A DNA stretch of 64,000 nt, from NCBI RefSeq assembly GCF_000381265.1, contig NZ_KB906266.1, forward strand, positions 1 to 64,000, given 5' to 3'. A program made the translations under genes and the position numbers. Source of the stretch: Curvibacter lanceolatus ATCC 14669 (GTDB taxonomy: Bacteria > Pseudomonadota > Gammaproteobacteria > Burkholderiales > Burkholderiaceae_C). Positions 8,688 to 18,225 of this stretch are shown here, piece after piece (positions within the stretch are counted from its first letter, which is position 1; each line of letters starts with the position of its first letter). The notes under the pieces were generated by a model that was not told where the DNA came from, did no database searches, and saw only the letters and a program-made list of their open reading frames with translations.

Positions 8688-9866
8688 ATGAACCTGCCCG
8701 GCCTCAATTTCCAACTGGGTGACGACATCGATGCCCTGCGCGACGCCGTGCGCGACTTTGCCCAGGCTGAGATCGCTCCCCGCGCGGCCGAGATCGACCG
8801 CAACGACCAGTTCCCCATGGATCTGTGGCGCAAGATGGGCGAGCTGGGGGTTCTGGGCATCACCGTGCCTGAAACCTATGGCGGCGCCAACATGGGTTAC
8901 CTGGCCCACATGGTGGCCATGGAGGAAATCTCCCGGGCCAGCGCCTCGGTTGGCTTGTCCTATGGTGCGCACAGCAACCTGTGCGTGAACCAGATCAACC
9001 GCAACGGCACCGAGGCCCAGAAGGCCAAGTACCTGCCCAAGCTGATTTCGGGTGACCACGTGGGCGCACTGGCCATGAGCGAGCCCGGCGCCGGTTCCGA
9101 CGTCATCAGCATGAAGCTCAAGGCCGAAGACAAGGGCGGCTACTACCTGCTCAATGGCAACAAGATGTGGATCACCAACGGCCCCGATGCCGACACCCTG
9201 GTGGTCTACGCCAAGAGCGAGCCCGAGCTGGGCGCCCGTGGCGTCACCGCCTTTCTGATCGAAAAGGGCATGAAGGGCTTCAGCATCGCGCAAAAGCTCG
9301 ACAAGCTCGGCATGCGCGGCAGCCACACCGGCGAGCTGGTGTTCAACAACGTCGAAGTGCCGGCCGAGAACATCCTGGGCGGCCTCAACATGGGTGCCAA
9401 GGTGCTCATGAGCGGGCTCGACTACGAGCGTGCCGTGCTCACCGGTGGCCCGTTGGGCATCATGCAGTCGGTGATGGACAACGTCATCCCCTACATCCAC
9501 GACCGCAAGCAGTTCGGTCAGAGCATCGGCGAGTTCCAGCTCATCCAGGGCAAGGTGGCCGACATGTACACCGTGCTGCAGGCCGGCCGCTCGTTTGCCT
9601 ACACCGTGGCCAAGAACCTCGACCTGCTGGGCACCGAGCACGTGCGCCAGGTGCGCAAGGACTGCGCCAGCGTCATCCTGTGGTGCGCCGAGAAGGCCAC
9701 CTGGATGGCGGGCGAGGGCGTGCAGATCTTCGGTGGCAATGGCTACATCAATGAATACCCGCTGGGCCGCCTGTGGCGCGATGCCAAGCTCTACGAGATC
9801 GGCGCCGGCACCAGCGAAATCCGTCGCATGCTGATTGGCCGCGAGCTGTTTGCGGAGACTTGCTGA
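8688..9866 (+). CDS. liuA: isovaleryl-CoA dehydrogenase
   Basis: FAD enzyme that oxidises isovaleryl-CoA to 3-methylcrotonyl-CoA, the first committed step of leucine acyl-CoA degradation. 392 residues, the usual size. [11 protein letters not shown] is the flavin/substrate signature. The catalytic glutamate is at 247 within [14 protein letters not shown], the position specific to isovaleryl-CoA dehydrogenases, rather than in the C-terminal YEGTS position; here the C-terminal sequence reads [10 protein letters not shown]. An AAGGAGA site precedes ATG 8688. Confidence 0.95.
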   Translation: MNLPGLNFQLGDDIDALRDAVRDFAQAEIAPRAAEIDRNDQFPMDLWRKMGELGVLGITVPETYGGANMGYLAHMVAMEEISRASASVGLSYGAHSNLCVNQINRNGTEAQKAKYLPKLISGDHVGALAMSEPGAGSDVISMKLKAEDKGGYYLLNGNKMWITNGPDADTLVVYAKSEPELGARGVTAFLIEKGMKGFSIAQKLDKLGMRGSHTGELVFNNVEVPAENILGGLNMGAKVLMSGLDYERAVLTGGPLGIMQSVMDNVIPYIHDRKQFGQSIGEFQLIQGKVADMYTVLQAGRSFAYTVAKNLDLLGTEHVRQVRKDCASVILWCAEKATWMAGEGVQIFGGNGYINEYPLGRLWRDAKLYEIGAGTSEIRRMLIGRELFAETC

Positions 9867-9906
9867 GCCTCAAGCAACTGACATGCACAGCCGCTAACAT
9901 CGCCGC

Positions 9907-10572
9907 ATGACTTCTCCCTCCAGCCTTCAGCATCTGATCGACAACAACCGCGTTTGGGCGGCCCGAATGGAGCAGGCCCGCCCCGGCTTTTTCAGCCAGC
10001 TGGCCCAGCAGCAAAATCCCAAGTACCTCTGGATCGGCTGTTCCGACAGCCGTGTGCCGGCCAATGAGATCACGGGGCTGGATCCGGGCGAGGTGTTCGT
10101 GCACCGCAATGTGGCCAACGTGGTGGTGCACTCCGATCTGAACGCCCTGTCGGTGATCCAGTTCGCGGTCGATTACCTCAAGGTTGAGCACATCATGGTG
10201 GTGGGCCACTATGGTTGCGGTGGCGTGTTGGCCACCTTGCGTGGCATGCGTGTCGGCCTGGCCGACAACTGGCTGCGCCATGTGCACGATGTGAAGGTGC
10301 GCCATCGTCGCCGTCTGGATCACCTGAGCATGGCCGAGCAGGAAGATGTGCTGTGCGAGATGAACGTCATCGAGCAGGTCGGCAACGTCGCCCTGACCAA
10401 TGTCGTGCAAGACGCCTGGCACCGGGGCCAGAAGCTGGCCCTGCACGGCTGGTGCTATGGCCTCCAGGACGGGCTGGTCAACGACCTGCATGTCAGCATG
10501 CAAGGCCCCGACGATGTGATGCCCATGTTCCGCAACGGCCTCAAGCGCTACCCGCGCGGCGTGGCCATCTGA
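9907..10572 (+). CDS. can: beta-class carbonic anhydrase
   Basis: Interconverts CO2 and bicarbonate with an active-site zinc. 221 residues. Zinc ligands are Cys45 and Asp47 in CSDSRVP, and His101 and Cys104 in GHYGCGG; the Asp47-Arg49 dyad is present. It sits between liuA and aceK on the same strand. The biotin-dependent LiuB/LiuD carboxylase encoded further on uses bicarbonate, so co-location makes sense, although carbonic anhydrase is also a general housekeeping enzyme. Confidence 0.94.
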   Translation: MTSPSSLQHLIDNNRVWAARMEQARPGFFSQLAQQQNPKYLWIGCSDSRVPANEITGLDPGEVFVHRNVANVVVHSDLNALSVIQFAVDYLKVEHIMVVGHYGCGGVLATLRGMRVGLADNWLRHVHDVKVRHRRRLDHLSMAEQEDVLCEMNVIEQVGNVALTNVVQDAWHRGQKLALHGWCYGLQDGLVNDLHVSMQGPDDVMPMFRNGLKRYPRGVAI

Positions 10573-10597
10573 GTGTCTGAGCGGCGGGGCGTGAGCC

Positions 10598-12409
10598 ATG
10601 TTTCCATCCCGGCTTGACGCTCCCCAGGCCCATGGCATCGCCCGGGCCATGATGGACGGTTTTAACCGCCATTACCGTCTCTTCCGCACCGAGTCGGCCC
10701 GCGCCAAGCACCGCTTCGAGACCTGCGACTGGCATGGCCAGCAGCGTGCCCAGCGCGAGCGCATCGAGTTTTACGGCCTGCGCGTCAAGGAATGCGTGAT
10801 GCGCCTTGAGAAAGAGTTCAAGGCCGGGGCCCAACCCATGGACGTGTGGCAGCAGGTCAAGCTGCACTACATCGGCCTGCTGGTCGATCACCACCAGCCC
10901 GAGCTGGCCGAGACCTTCTTCAACTCGGTCACCACCAAGATCCTGCACCGCACCCATTTCCACAACGACTTCATCTTTGTGCGCCCGGCGGTCAGCACCG
11001 AATACATCGAAAACGACGAGCCCGGCGCCCAGCCCAGCTTCCGGGCCTACTACCCCTCGCGCGCCACGCTGCCCGAGGTCCTGACCCAGCTCATCGAGCA
11101 TTTCCGGCTGCAGCGTCAATTCGAAGACCTGCCCCGCGACGTGGCCAGCGTGCTGCAGGCCCTGCACCAGCGCCTGGGCGATGTGAAGCTGCGCACCAAC
11201 TTCCAGATCCAGGTGCTGTCCAGCCTGTTCTTCCGCAACAAGGGCGCGTATGTGGTGGGCAAGCTCATCAATGGCTTCAACGAACTGCCGTTTGCCCTGC
11301 CCATCCTGCACAACAGCCGGGGTCAGTTGCGCATCGACGCGGCCCTGTTCGGCGAAGACGATCTGCAGATGCTGTTCAGCTTTGCGCGTGCCTACTTCAT
11401 GGTCGACATGGAGATCCCCTCGGCCTACGTGCAGTTCCTGCGCTCGCTGATGCCGCGCAAGCCGCGCGCCGAGATCTACAACGCCCTGGGCCTGGCCAAG
11501 CAGGGCAAGACCCTGTTCTACCGCGATTTTCTGGCCCACCTGCGCCACTCCACCGACCGCTTCCGCATCGCACCCGGCATCAAGGGCATGGTCATGCTGG
11601 TGTTCGATCTGCCCTCGTTTCCCTTCGTCTTCAAGCTCATCAAAGACTACTTCCCGCCGCCCAAGGACACCACGCGCGAGCAGGTCAAGGGCAAGTACCT
11701 GCTGGTCAAGCAGCACGACCGGGTGGGGCGCATGGCCGACACGCTGGAGTACAGCGAAGTGGCCTTCCCGCGCGAGCGCTTCAGCGACGAACTGATCGCC
11801 GAAATCCAGAAGTTCGCCCCCAGCCAGCTCGAGATCAGCGACCGCGATGGCGACGGCCGCACCGAGGTCATCATCAAGCACCTCTACATCGAGCGCCGCA
11901 TGATCCCGCTCAACCTGTACCTGCAAGAGGCCTTCGACCAGGGGCTGGAGCACCCGGCGGCGCGGGCCCAGATCGAGCGCAGCGTGATCGAATACGGCAA
12001 CGCCATCAAAGACCTGGTGGCTGCCAACATCTTCCCGGGCGACATGCTGTGGAAGAACTTCGGCATCACGCGCCACGGCAAGGTCGTCTTCTACGACTAC
12101 GACGAGATCGAGTACATCACCGACTGCAACTTCCGCCGCGTGCCTGAGCCCCGCAACGAAGAGGACGAACTCTCGGGCGAGATCTGGTACAGCGTCGGCC
12201 CCCGCGATGTGTTCCCCGAAACCTTTGCGCCTTTTCTGCTGGGCCACCCCGCGGTGCGCGAGGTCTTCATGCAGCACCACGCCGACCTGTTGGAGGCGGG
12301 CTTCTGGCAGCAGCACCAGGAGCGCATCCAGGCCGGCCACGTGCACGACATCTTTCCGTACGAGCGCAGCCGGCGCTTCTCACCCTCGCAGGCCAGCCAG
12401 GCCTCATGA
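10598..12409 (+). CDS. aceK: isocitrate dehydrogenase kinase/phosphatase
   Basis: Bifunctional enzyme that phosphorylates and dephosphorylates isocitrate dehydrogenase, directing isocitrate to the glyoxylate shunt during growth on acetate or fatty acids. 603 residues, slightly longer than the E. coli protein. The N-terminal helical regulatory domain runs to about 310. The ATP-binding [12 protein letters not shown] begins near 326, and the kinase-like core has [12 protein letters not shown] and FYDYDEIEY. It lies 25 bp after can and 60 bp before a thiolase, rather than next to aceA/aceB as in enterics. Its presence here links leucine-derived acetyl-CoA to the shunt. Confidence 0.96.
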   Translation: MFPSRLDAPQAHGIARAMMDGFNRHYRLFRTESARAKHRFETCDWHGQQRAQRERIEFYGLRVKECVMRLEKEFKAGAQPMDVWQQVKLHYIGLLVDHHQPELAETFFNSVTTKILHRTHFHNDFIFVRPAVSTEYIENDEPGAQPSFRAYYPSRATLPEVLTQLIEHFRLQRQFEDLPRDVASVLQALHQRLGDVKLRTNFQIQVLSSLFFRNKGAYVVGKLINGFNELPFALPILHNSRGQLRIDAALFGEDDLQMLFSFARAYFMVDMEIPSAYVQFLRSLMPRKPRAEIYNALGLAKQGKTLFYRDFLAHLRHSTDRFRIAPGIKGMVMLVFDLPSFPFVFKLIKDYFPPPKDTTREQVKGKYLLVKQHDRVGRMADTLEYSEVAFPRERFSDELIAEIQKFAPSQLEISDRDGDGRTEVIIKHLYIERRMIPLNLYLQEAFDQGLEHPAARAQIERSVIEYGNAIKDLVAANIFPGDMLWKNFGITRHGKVVFYDYDEIEYITDCNFRRVPEPRNEEDELSGEIWYSVGPRDVFPETFAPFLLGHPAVREVFMQHHADLLEAGFWQQHQERIQAGHVHDIFPYERSRRFSPSQASQAS

Positions 12410-12469
12410 AGGGCCACCCCCATCCCAGTCAGCCATTCCAGTCAGTCATACCAACACCAGGAGATCACC

Positions 12470-13651
12470 ATGTCCGAATCCATCGTCATCGTCGGCGCCG
12501 CCCGCACTCCCATGGGCAGCTTCCAGGGCGACTTCAGCAGCCTCGCGGCCCACGACCTGGGCGGCGTGGCCATCCGTGCCGCCGTCGAGCGCGCAGGCGT
12601 CTCGCCCGATGCGGTGGGCGAGGTGCTGTTCGGCAACTGCCTGATGGCCGGTCAGGGCCAGGCCCCGGCGCGCCAGGCCGCGTTCAAGGGCGGTCTGCCC
12701 AAGGGGGCGGGGGCCGTCACCTTGTCCAAGATGTGTGGCTCGGGCATGAAGGCCGCCATGTTCGCGCACGACATGCTGCTCGCCGGCACCCACGAGGTGA
12801 TGGTGGCCGGCGGCATGGAAAGCATGACCAACGCCCCCTACCTGCTGCAGAAGGGCCGTGGCGGCTACCGCATGGGCCACGACCGCATCTTTGACCACAT
12901 GATGCTCGATGGCCTGGAAGACGCCTACGAGCCCGGCCGCTCCATGGGCACCTTCGGCGAAGACTGCGCCGCCAAATACAGCTTCACCCGCGAGCAGCAG
13001 GACAACTTTGCCGTCACCAGCGTGCAGCGTGCCAAGGCGGCCACCGAGTCAGGCGCCTTCGCAGCCGAGATCGCACCGGTCACCGTCAAGTCGCGCTCAG
13101 GCGAGACCGTCATCTCGGTGGACGAGGGCCCCGGCAAGGTCAAGCTCGACAAGATCCCCGGCCTCAAGCCCGCGTTCAAGAAAGACGGCACCATCACCGC
13201 CGCCTCCAGCTCGTCGATCAACGACGGCGCCGCCGCCCTGGTGATGATGCGCGAGGCGACCGCCCAGAAGCTGGGCTGCCAGCCCCTGGCCCGCATCGTC
13301 AGCCACGCCACCCACGCCCAGGAGCCCGAGTGGTTTGCCACCGCCCCGCTGGGCGCCACCCAGAAGGCCCTGGCCAAGGCCGGCTGGTCGGCCGCCGACG
13401 TCGACCTCTGGGAAATCAACGAGGCCTTTGCCGTGGTGCCCATGGCGCTGATGACCGAGCTGAAGCTGTCGCACGACATCGTCAACGTCAACGGTGGGGC
13501 CTGCGCCCTGGGCCACCCCATCGGCGCCAGCGGCGCCCGCATCATCGTCACGCTGCTGCACGCGCTCAAAGCCCGTGGCAAGAAGCGCGGCCTGGCCACC
13601 CTGTGCATCGGCGGCGGCGAGGCCACGGCGCTGGCGCTCGAGCTGCTTTGA
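12470..13651 (+). CDS. acetyl-CoA C-acyltransferase (thiolase)
   Basis: Thiolytic cleavage or condensation of acetoacetyl-CoA or 3-ketoacyl-CoA. 393 residues with the complete catalytic set: Cys89 in KMCGSGMKAA, His349 in CALGHPIGASGAR and Cys379 in TLCIGGGEA. An AGGAGA site precedes ATG 12470. In this operon it could cleave acetoacetyl-CoA formed from the acetoacetate released by LiuE. Sequence alone does not separate the biosynthetic from the degradative type with certainty. Confidence 0.93.
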   Translation: MSESIVIVGAARTPMGSFQGDFSSLAAHDLGGVAIRAAVERAGVSPDAVGEVLFGNCLMAGQGQAPARQAAFKGGLPKGAGAVTLSKMCGSGMKAAMFAHDMLLAGTHEVMVAGGMESMTNAPYLLQKGRGGYRMGHDRIFDHMMLDGLEDAYEPGRSMGTFGEDCAAKYSFTREQQDNFAVTSVQRAKAATESGAFAAEIAPVTVKSRSGETVISVDEGPGKVKLDKIPGLKPAFKKDGTITAASSSSINDGAAALVMMREATAQKLGCQPLARIVSHATHAQEPEWFATAPLGATQKALAKAGWSAADVDLWEINEAFAVVPMALMTELKLSHDIVNVNGGACALGHPIGASGARIIVTLLHALKARGKKRGLATLCIGGGEATALALELL

Positions 13652-13670
13652 TGAACCCCTGAGGCGGCCC

Positions 13671-14294
13671 ATGATCAGCACCCTGGAGCAACTGCGCGCC
13701 CTGTACCCACCGCCGGCCGAGCGCCCGCGCCTCAAGCAGATGGCGCAACTCGACCGGCACGCACGGCGCTTCATCAGCCTGTCGCCCTTTTGCGTGCTGG
13801 CCTCGGCAGGGGCTGCGGGTCAGTGGCTGGACGCCTCGCCGCGTGGCGGAGCCCCTGGCTTTGTGCACACCCCCGACGAGCACACCCTGCTGTTGCCGGA
13901 TTCCTCGGGCAACAACCGCCTCGACACCTTGCAGAACCTGGTGCAAGACCCGCGCATCGGCCTGCTGTTCATGATCCCGGGTGTGGACGAAACCCTGCGC
14001 GTCAACGGGCAGGCCCGGCTGCGCGACGAGGCCGAGTTCACCCAGCGCTTTGCCGAAGGGCGTCAGCCCCCGAAGCTGGTCATTGAGGTGCGGGTGCAAG
14101 AGGCCTACCTCCACTGTGCCAAGGCCTTCATGCGTTCGCGCCTGTGGCGGCCCGAGGCCCAGCAGCCGCGCAGCGTGCTGCCCACCCTGGGCGAGATGCT
14201 GCACGACCAGATCGGGCTGGCCACGGCGCCCGAGTCACAGGCCCAGATGGTGGCGCGCTACCAGGCCCAACTGCAACAGGAAGGCCTGGGCTGA
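13671..14294 (+). CDS. pyridoxamine 5'-phosphate oxidase-fold (FMN-binding) protein
   Basis: A 207-residue protein of the split-barrel flavin-binding family, close to the MSMEG_1061-type group. Supporting stretches are the N-terminal FCVLASAG, ASPRGGAPGFVH, LLLPDSSGNNRLDTLQNL and VNGQARLRD, all typical of these FMN/F420-type proteins. The substrate is unknown. The open frame extends upstream into the thiolase gene, but ATG 13671, 19 bp after the thiolase stop, gives the family-like N-terminus. It sits inside the acyl-CoA gene block and is probably co-transcribed. Confidence 0.82.
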   Translation: MISTLEQLRALYPPPAERPRLKQMAQLDRHARRFISLSPFCVLASAGAAGQWLDASPRGGAPGFVHTPDEHTLLLPDSSGNNRLDTLQNLVQDPRIGLLFMIPGVDETLRVNGQARLRDEAEFTQRFAEGRQPPKLVIEVRVQEAYLHCAKAFMRSRLWRPEAQQPRSVLPTLGEMLHDQIGLATAPESQAQMVARYQAQLQQEGLG

Positions 14295-14324
14295 AGCCCG
14301 AGGCCTGTTTCACGGAGCATCCCC

Positions 14325-14993
14325 ATGAGCACCACTTTGATCATCGGCGCCTCGCGCGGCCTCGGCCTGGAACTGGCGCGCCAGGCGCTGGCCGCCGGCG
14401 AGCGCGTCATCGCCACCGTGCGCAGTGATGACGCGCGCAGCCAATTGCAAGACCTGGGCGCCCAGGTGCTCAAGCTGGACGTGGCCGATCCGGCCAGCGT
14501 CAGCGGCCTGTCGTGGCAGCTTGATGGCGAAAAGATCGACCTGGCCCTCTATGTGGCCGGCGTCATGGACCGCGGCAACGCGCTCTCCCCACCCACGCGG
14601 GAGCACTTCGATGCCGTCATGCACCCCAATGTGCTGGGGGCCATGCAGGTGCTGCCCCAGATCATGCCCATGGTCGAAGAGGCGGGCGGTGTGTTTGCCG
14701 CCATCTCCAGTTCCATGAGCCAGATCGGCAGCGTGCCCAACAGCAGCGCCTGGCTGTACCGTGTCAGCAAGGCCGCACTCAACATGGCGGTGGCCGCGGC
14801 CCAGCACGATTACCCACGCGCCACCCTGGTCACCATCGACCCGGGCTGGGTGCGCACCGACATGGGGGGCGAGTCCGCTCCGCTGACGGTCGAGCAAAGC
14901 GTGCAGGGCCTGCGCCGCACCCTGGCCGGCCTCACCCCGGCCGACCGTGGGCGCCTGCTGCACCACGATGGCCGCCGCGCCAGCCACTGGTAA
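14325..14993 (+). CDS. short-chain dehydrogenase/reductase
   Basis: A 222-residue classical-like SDR. The N-terminal nucleotide loop is GASRGLG, the catalytic serine lies in the SSSMSQIG region, and YRVSK carries the Tyr-Lys pair. PGWVRTDMGG is the usual post-catalytic segment. It resembles the CsgA/C-factor-like SDR group. The substrate is not determined. It is co-directional with the acyl-CoA dehydrogenase 49 bp downstream. Confidence 0.87.
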   Translation: MSTTLIIGASRGLGLELARQALAAGERVIATVRSDDARSQLQDLGAQVLKLDVADPASVSGLSWQLDGEKIDLALYVAGVMDRGNALSPPTREHFDAVMHPNVLGAMQVLPQIMPMVEEAGGVFAAISSSMSQIGSVPNSSAWLYRVSKAALNMAVAAAQHDYPRATLVTIDPGWVRTDMGGESAPLTVEQSVQGLRRTLAGLTPADRGRLLHHDGRRASHW

Positions 14994-15042
14994 AGCCTGC
15001 GCAGGCCGAAGCCCCCTCAGAACAACGATCCAGGAGACCCGA

Positions 15043-16173
15043 ATGCTGTTGACCCAAGACCAGGAAATGATCCGCGACGCCGTGCGCGACTTCGCCCGCG
15101 AGCAACTCTGGCCCCATGCCGCCCGCTGGGACCGCGAGCACCACTTTCCCAAAGAAGCCCACCAGGGCCTGGCCGCACTGGGAGCCTATGGCATCTGCGT
15201 GCCCGAGGCCTATGGCGGCGCCGAGCTGGATTACGTGAGCCTGGCCCTGGTGCTTGAAGAGGTGGCCGCTGGCGACGGCGGCACCAGCACGGCCATCAGC
15301 GTCACCAACTGCCCGGTCAACGCCATCCTGATGCGCTATGGCAACGAGGCCCAGAAGCAGCAATGGCTGGTGCCCCTGGCCCAGGGCCGCATGTTGGGCG
15401 CCTTCTGCCTGACCGAGCCCCACGTGGGCAGCGATGCCTCGGCCTTGCGCACCACGGCGGTCAAACAGGGCGACGAGTACGTCATCAACGGCGTCAAGCA
15501 GTTCATCACCAGCGGTCAGAACGGTGACGTGGCCATCGTGATCGCCGTCACCGACAAGGCCGCCGGCAAGCGCGGCATGAGTGCCTTTCTGGTGCCCACC
15601 GCCAACCCGGGCTATGTGGTGGCTCGGCTGGAGGACAAGCTGGGCCAGCACAGCAGCGACACGGCCCAGATCAATTTCGACAACTGTCGCATCCCGGCCG
15701 AGAACTTGATCGGTGCCGAGGGCGAGGGCTACAAGATCGCCCTGTCGGCCCTGGAAGGCGGCCGCATCGGCATTGCCGCGCAAAGCCTGGGCATGGCGCG
15801 CAGCGCCTTTGAAGTGGCCTTGGACTACGCCCAGCAGCGCGAGAGTTTTGGCACCGCCATCTTCAACCACCAGGCGGTGGGCTTTCGCCTGGCCGACTGT
15901 GCCACCCAACTGGAGGCGGCGCGCCAACTGATCTGGCATGCCGCCGCCCTGCGCGACGCCGGCCGCCCCTGCCTCAAGGAAGCCGCCATGGCCAAGCTCT
16001 TTGCCAGCGAGATGGCAGAGAAGGTCTGCAGCGCCGCGATCCAGACCCTGGGCGGCTATGGCTACGTGAAAGACTTTCCGCTGGAGCGCATCTACCGCGA
16101 CGTGCGCGTGTGCCAGATCTACGAAGGCACCAGTGACGTGCAGAAGATCATCATCCAGCGCGCCCTGGCCTGA
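15043..16173 (+). CDS. acyl-CoA dehydrogenase
   Basis: FAD-dependent alpha,beta-dehydrogenation of an acyl-CoA. 376 residues. CLTEPHVGSDAS is the flavin signature, LEGGRIGIAAQSLG the central helix, and the catalytic glutamate is Glu361 in IYEGTSDVQ, the short/medium-chain position. This separates it from LiuA (247 position), so it probably acts on another branched or short-chain substrate. AGGAGA precedes ATG 15043; the upstream extension of the frame is not conserved. Confidence 0.92.
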   Translation: MLLTQDQEMIRDAVRDFAREQLWPHAARWDREHHFPKEAHQGLAALGAYGICVPEAYGGAELDYVSLALVLEEVAAGDGGTSTAISVTNCPVNAILMRYGNEAQKQQWLVPLAQGRMLGAFCLTEPHVGSDASALRTTAVKQGDEYVINGVKQFITSGQNGDVAIVIAVTDKAAGKRGMSAFLVPTANPGYVVARLEDKLGQHSSDTAQINFDNCRIPAENLIGAEGEGYKIALSALEGGRIGIAAQSLGMARSAFEVALDYAQQRESFGTAIFNHQAVGFRLADCATQLEAARQLIWHAAALRDAGRPCLKEAAMAKLFASEMAEKVCSAAIQTLGGYGYVKDFPLERIYRDVRVCQIYEGTSDVQKIIIQRALA

Positions 16174-16247
16174 TTGGGCGGGCCGCCCCGGCCGCCGTCT
16201 CGTAGAATCCGGGCCTTTGCCCCGGCCGGCAACGGCCTGTCTGCGTG

Positions 16248-16691
16248 ATGGCTCCTTCTGACCCCTGCCCCTGCGGCCGCCTGGACGCTCGCCGCCGCCC
16301 CTTGGCCTGGGCGGATTGCTGCGGGCGCTTTGTCGACCACTTTGATCACACGCCCGCACCGGACGCCGAAAGCCTGATGCGCTCGCGCTACAGCGCCTTC
16401 GTGCTGCAGCGGCGCGACTACCTGCTGGCCACCTGGCACCCCGACACCCGCCCCAGCGAGCTGAGCTTCGAGCCCGCACCGCGCTGGCTGGGCCTGGAAC
16501 TGCGCGGTCACTGGCCCGATGGCGAGCGCGCCCAGGTCGAGTTCGTGGCCCGTTACCGGGAGCAGGGCCGCGCCGTGCGCCTGCATGAACGCAGCCGCTT
16601 CGTGCGCCAGACCCGGCCCGAGGCCGACGGCCAGGGCCTGCCGCGCTGGTACTACGTGGACGGCGAGTTCCCTGCCGCCCGCCCTTCTTGA
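16248..16691 (+). CDS. YchJ family (UPF0225) SEC-C-like protein
   Basis: A 147-residue protein with the N-terminal cysteine cluster CPCG followed by CC 20 residues later, resembling the zinc-binding SEC-C motif. It continues with the family signature AESLMRSRYSAFVLQRRDYLLATWHP and ends with a YYVDGEF strand. The function of the family is unknown. A GTG three bases upstream (16245) is an alternative start. A TAGAAT -10-like element (16203-16208) lies about 40 bp upstream, so it may have its own promoter. Confidence 0.85.
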   Translation: MAPSDPCPCGRLDARRRPLAWADCCGRFVDHFDHTPAPDAESLMRSRYSAFVLQRRDYLLATWHPDTRPSELSFEPAPRWLGLELRGHWPDGERAQVEFVARYREQGRAVRLHERSRFVRQTRPEADGQGLPRWYYVDGEFPAARPS

Positions 16692-16719
16692 AGCCAATCT
16701 TGAATTCTGGAGTTCAACC

Positions 16720-17388
16720 ATGATGCGATTCGATGCGGTGCTGTTCGACTGTGATGGCGTGCTGGTGGACAGCGAACCCATCACCAACGGCCTGCTGCGC
16801 GACATGCTCGAAGAGTCGGGCTGGGTGATGAGCGCCGAGGAGTGCTTTCGCGTCTTTGTCGGCAAGGCGGTGCGTGACGAGCGGGCCAACATCGAGGCCC
16901 GCACCGGCAAACCCTTGACCGATGCCTGGATGGCCGAGTTCTACGCCCGTCGCAATGCGGCCCTGAACGAGCGCCTCACCGCCGTCGAGCATGTGCACGG
17001 CGCGGTCGAGCGGGTGCATGCCCACCACCAGGGGCGCATTGCCTGCGCCTCGGGGGCCGACCGGTTCAAGGTCAATCTGCAACTCGACAAGGTGGGCCTG
17101 AGCCCCTACTTCGAGGGGCGCATCTTCAGCGGGCACGAAATGCCGCGCAGCAAACCCGCCCCCGACGTGTACCTGGCCGCGGCCGACTTTCTGCAGGCCG
17201 ACCCGCGCCGCTGTGCCGTGGTCGAAGACACCGTCACCGGGGTCACGGCGGGCGTGGCGGCCGGGGCCACCGTGTTCGCCTACTTGCCGTCTCAGACCCT
17301 GCACGACAGCCGTGGCGCCCTGCTGGCCGCGGGCGCCGTGCAGGTGTTCCGCAGCATGGCGGAGCTGCCCGCCTTGCTGGGCTGCTGA
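16720..17388 (+). CDS. HAD superfamily phosphatase (beta-phosphoglucomutase-like)
   Basis: A 222-residue haloacid dehalogenase-type hydrolase. Motif I is FDCDGVLVDSE (Asp10, Asp12), motif II is CASGAD, the motif III lysine is in SKPAPDVYLAAA near 145, and motif IV is VVEDTVTGV near 167. The helical cap between motifs I and II places it with the beta-phosphoglucomutase/phosphoglycolate group. Substrate uncertain. I chose ATG 16720, with CTGGAG upstream; the longer frame overlaps the YchJ gene. Confidence 0.87.
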   Translation: MMRFDAVLFDCDGVLVDSEPITNGLLRDMLEESGWVMSAEECFRVFVGKAVRDERANIEARTGKPLTDAWMAEFYARRNAALNERLTAVEHVHGAVERVHAHHQGRIACASGADRFKVNLQLDKVGLSPYFEGRIFSGHEMPRSKPAPDVYLAAADFLQADPRRCAVVEDTVTGVTAGVAAGATVFAYLPSQTLHDSRGALLAAGAVQVFRSMAELPALLGC

Positions 17389-17424
17389 ACCAGGGGCGTG
17401 GCTGGGTCTTGAAGCGGCCTGGCT

Positions 17425-18102
17425 TCAGGCCGGTGGCCCGGTGTCCGGCGCCGGGGTGGTCGGCACGCCCTGGTCCAGGGCGGCCTGGTGCTGCGCGGCC
17501 AGCGCGCGCATGAAGGCCGGCCGCTGCTGCAGGCGCTGCCAATAGGCCTGGATGGCCGGGCTCATGCGTTCCAGCAGGCCCAGGTGACCGGCCACCATCA
17601 AGGCGTAGCCCACCGACACATCGGCGGCCGTGAAACGCCCGCCGCACAGCCAGGGCGCGCCCGTGGCCAGTGCCGCGTCCACCGCTTTGAGCCGGGCCAG
17701 AAACCAGCGGCTGTAATCCTCCGCCACCTGGGGTTGGCGCCGCTCGGGCGGCTCGAAGCGGCCATAGCGCAGCACCAGCGTCTGCGGAAAGGTCAGGGTG
17801 GCCTCGCCCTGGTGCAGCCAGTTCAGCCAGGCGGCGTAATCCGGCTCGTCGGGGGCCACGGCCAGCGGGGTGCCGGGTACCCGGCTGCTCAGGTACTGGC
17901 AGATGGCGGCCGACTCGGTCATGCGCACGGCGCCGTCCTCCAGCAAGGGCACGGTGCCCAGCGGGTTGTCGGCCAGAAAGTCACGTTGCCAGACCCGGGG
18001 CGGAAAGGGCAGCATGCGCAAACGGTAGGGCAGGGCCAGCTCCTCCAGCATCCACAGGGGGCGGAATGAACGGGCACTGACGCAGTGATGCAGCGTGATC
18101 AT
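17425..18102 (-). CDS. glutathione S-transferase family protein
   Basis: A 225-residue cytosolic GST. The N-terminal thioredoxin-like domain (about 1-80) contains NPLGTVPLLEDG and the glutathione-gamma-glutamyl site TESAAICQYL. The C-terminal half is all-helical. ATG 18102 begins the canonical first strand (MITLHHCVSARSF). It lies downstream of the AraC-type regulator on the same strand, with a 9-bp-arm inverted repeat between them. Substrate unknown. Confidence 0.88.
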   Translation of the reverse strand: MITLHHCVSARSFRPLWMLEELALPYRLRMLPFPPRVWQRDFLADNPLGTVPLLEDGAVRMTESAAICQYLSSRVPGTPLAVAPDEPDYAAWLNWLHQGEATLTFPQTLVLRYGRFEPPERRQPQVAEDYSRWFLARLKAVDAALATGAPWLCGGRFTAADVSVGYALMVAGHLGLLERMSPAIQAYWQRLQQRPAFMRALAAQHQAALDQGVPTTPAPDTGPPA

Positions 18103-18150
18103 GGGGGCTTGTCTCCAGGGGGTGATGCGGTCGCTGCCCACAGCGTAGCG

Positions 18151-18184
18151 GCACCGGCCCGCCGGGCTGTGCCACGGCCGGTGC
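18151..18184. repeat. inverted repeat between AraC-type regulator and GST genes
   Basis: Arms GCACCGGCC and GGCCGGTGC are 9 bp each with a 16-nt loop. It lies in the 123-bp gap downstream of the regulator gene. No T-run follows on either strand, so it is not a clear intrinsic terminator. Confidence 0.4.
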
Positions 18185-18225
18185 AAATTCGGCCACGGTG
18201 ATCCGGCCAGGCTGGCGTTGAGGCT

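Noticed and set aside
10541-12346. A 601-codon open frame antisense to aceK
   Set aside because: The sense strand is a full-length AceK; the antisense product is low-complexity.
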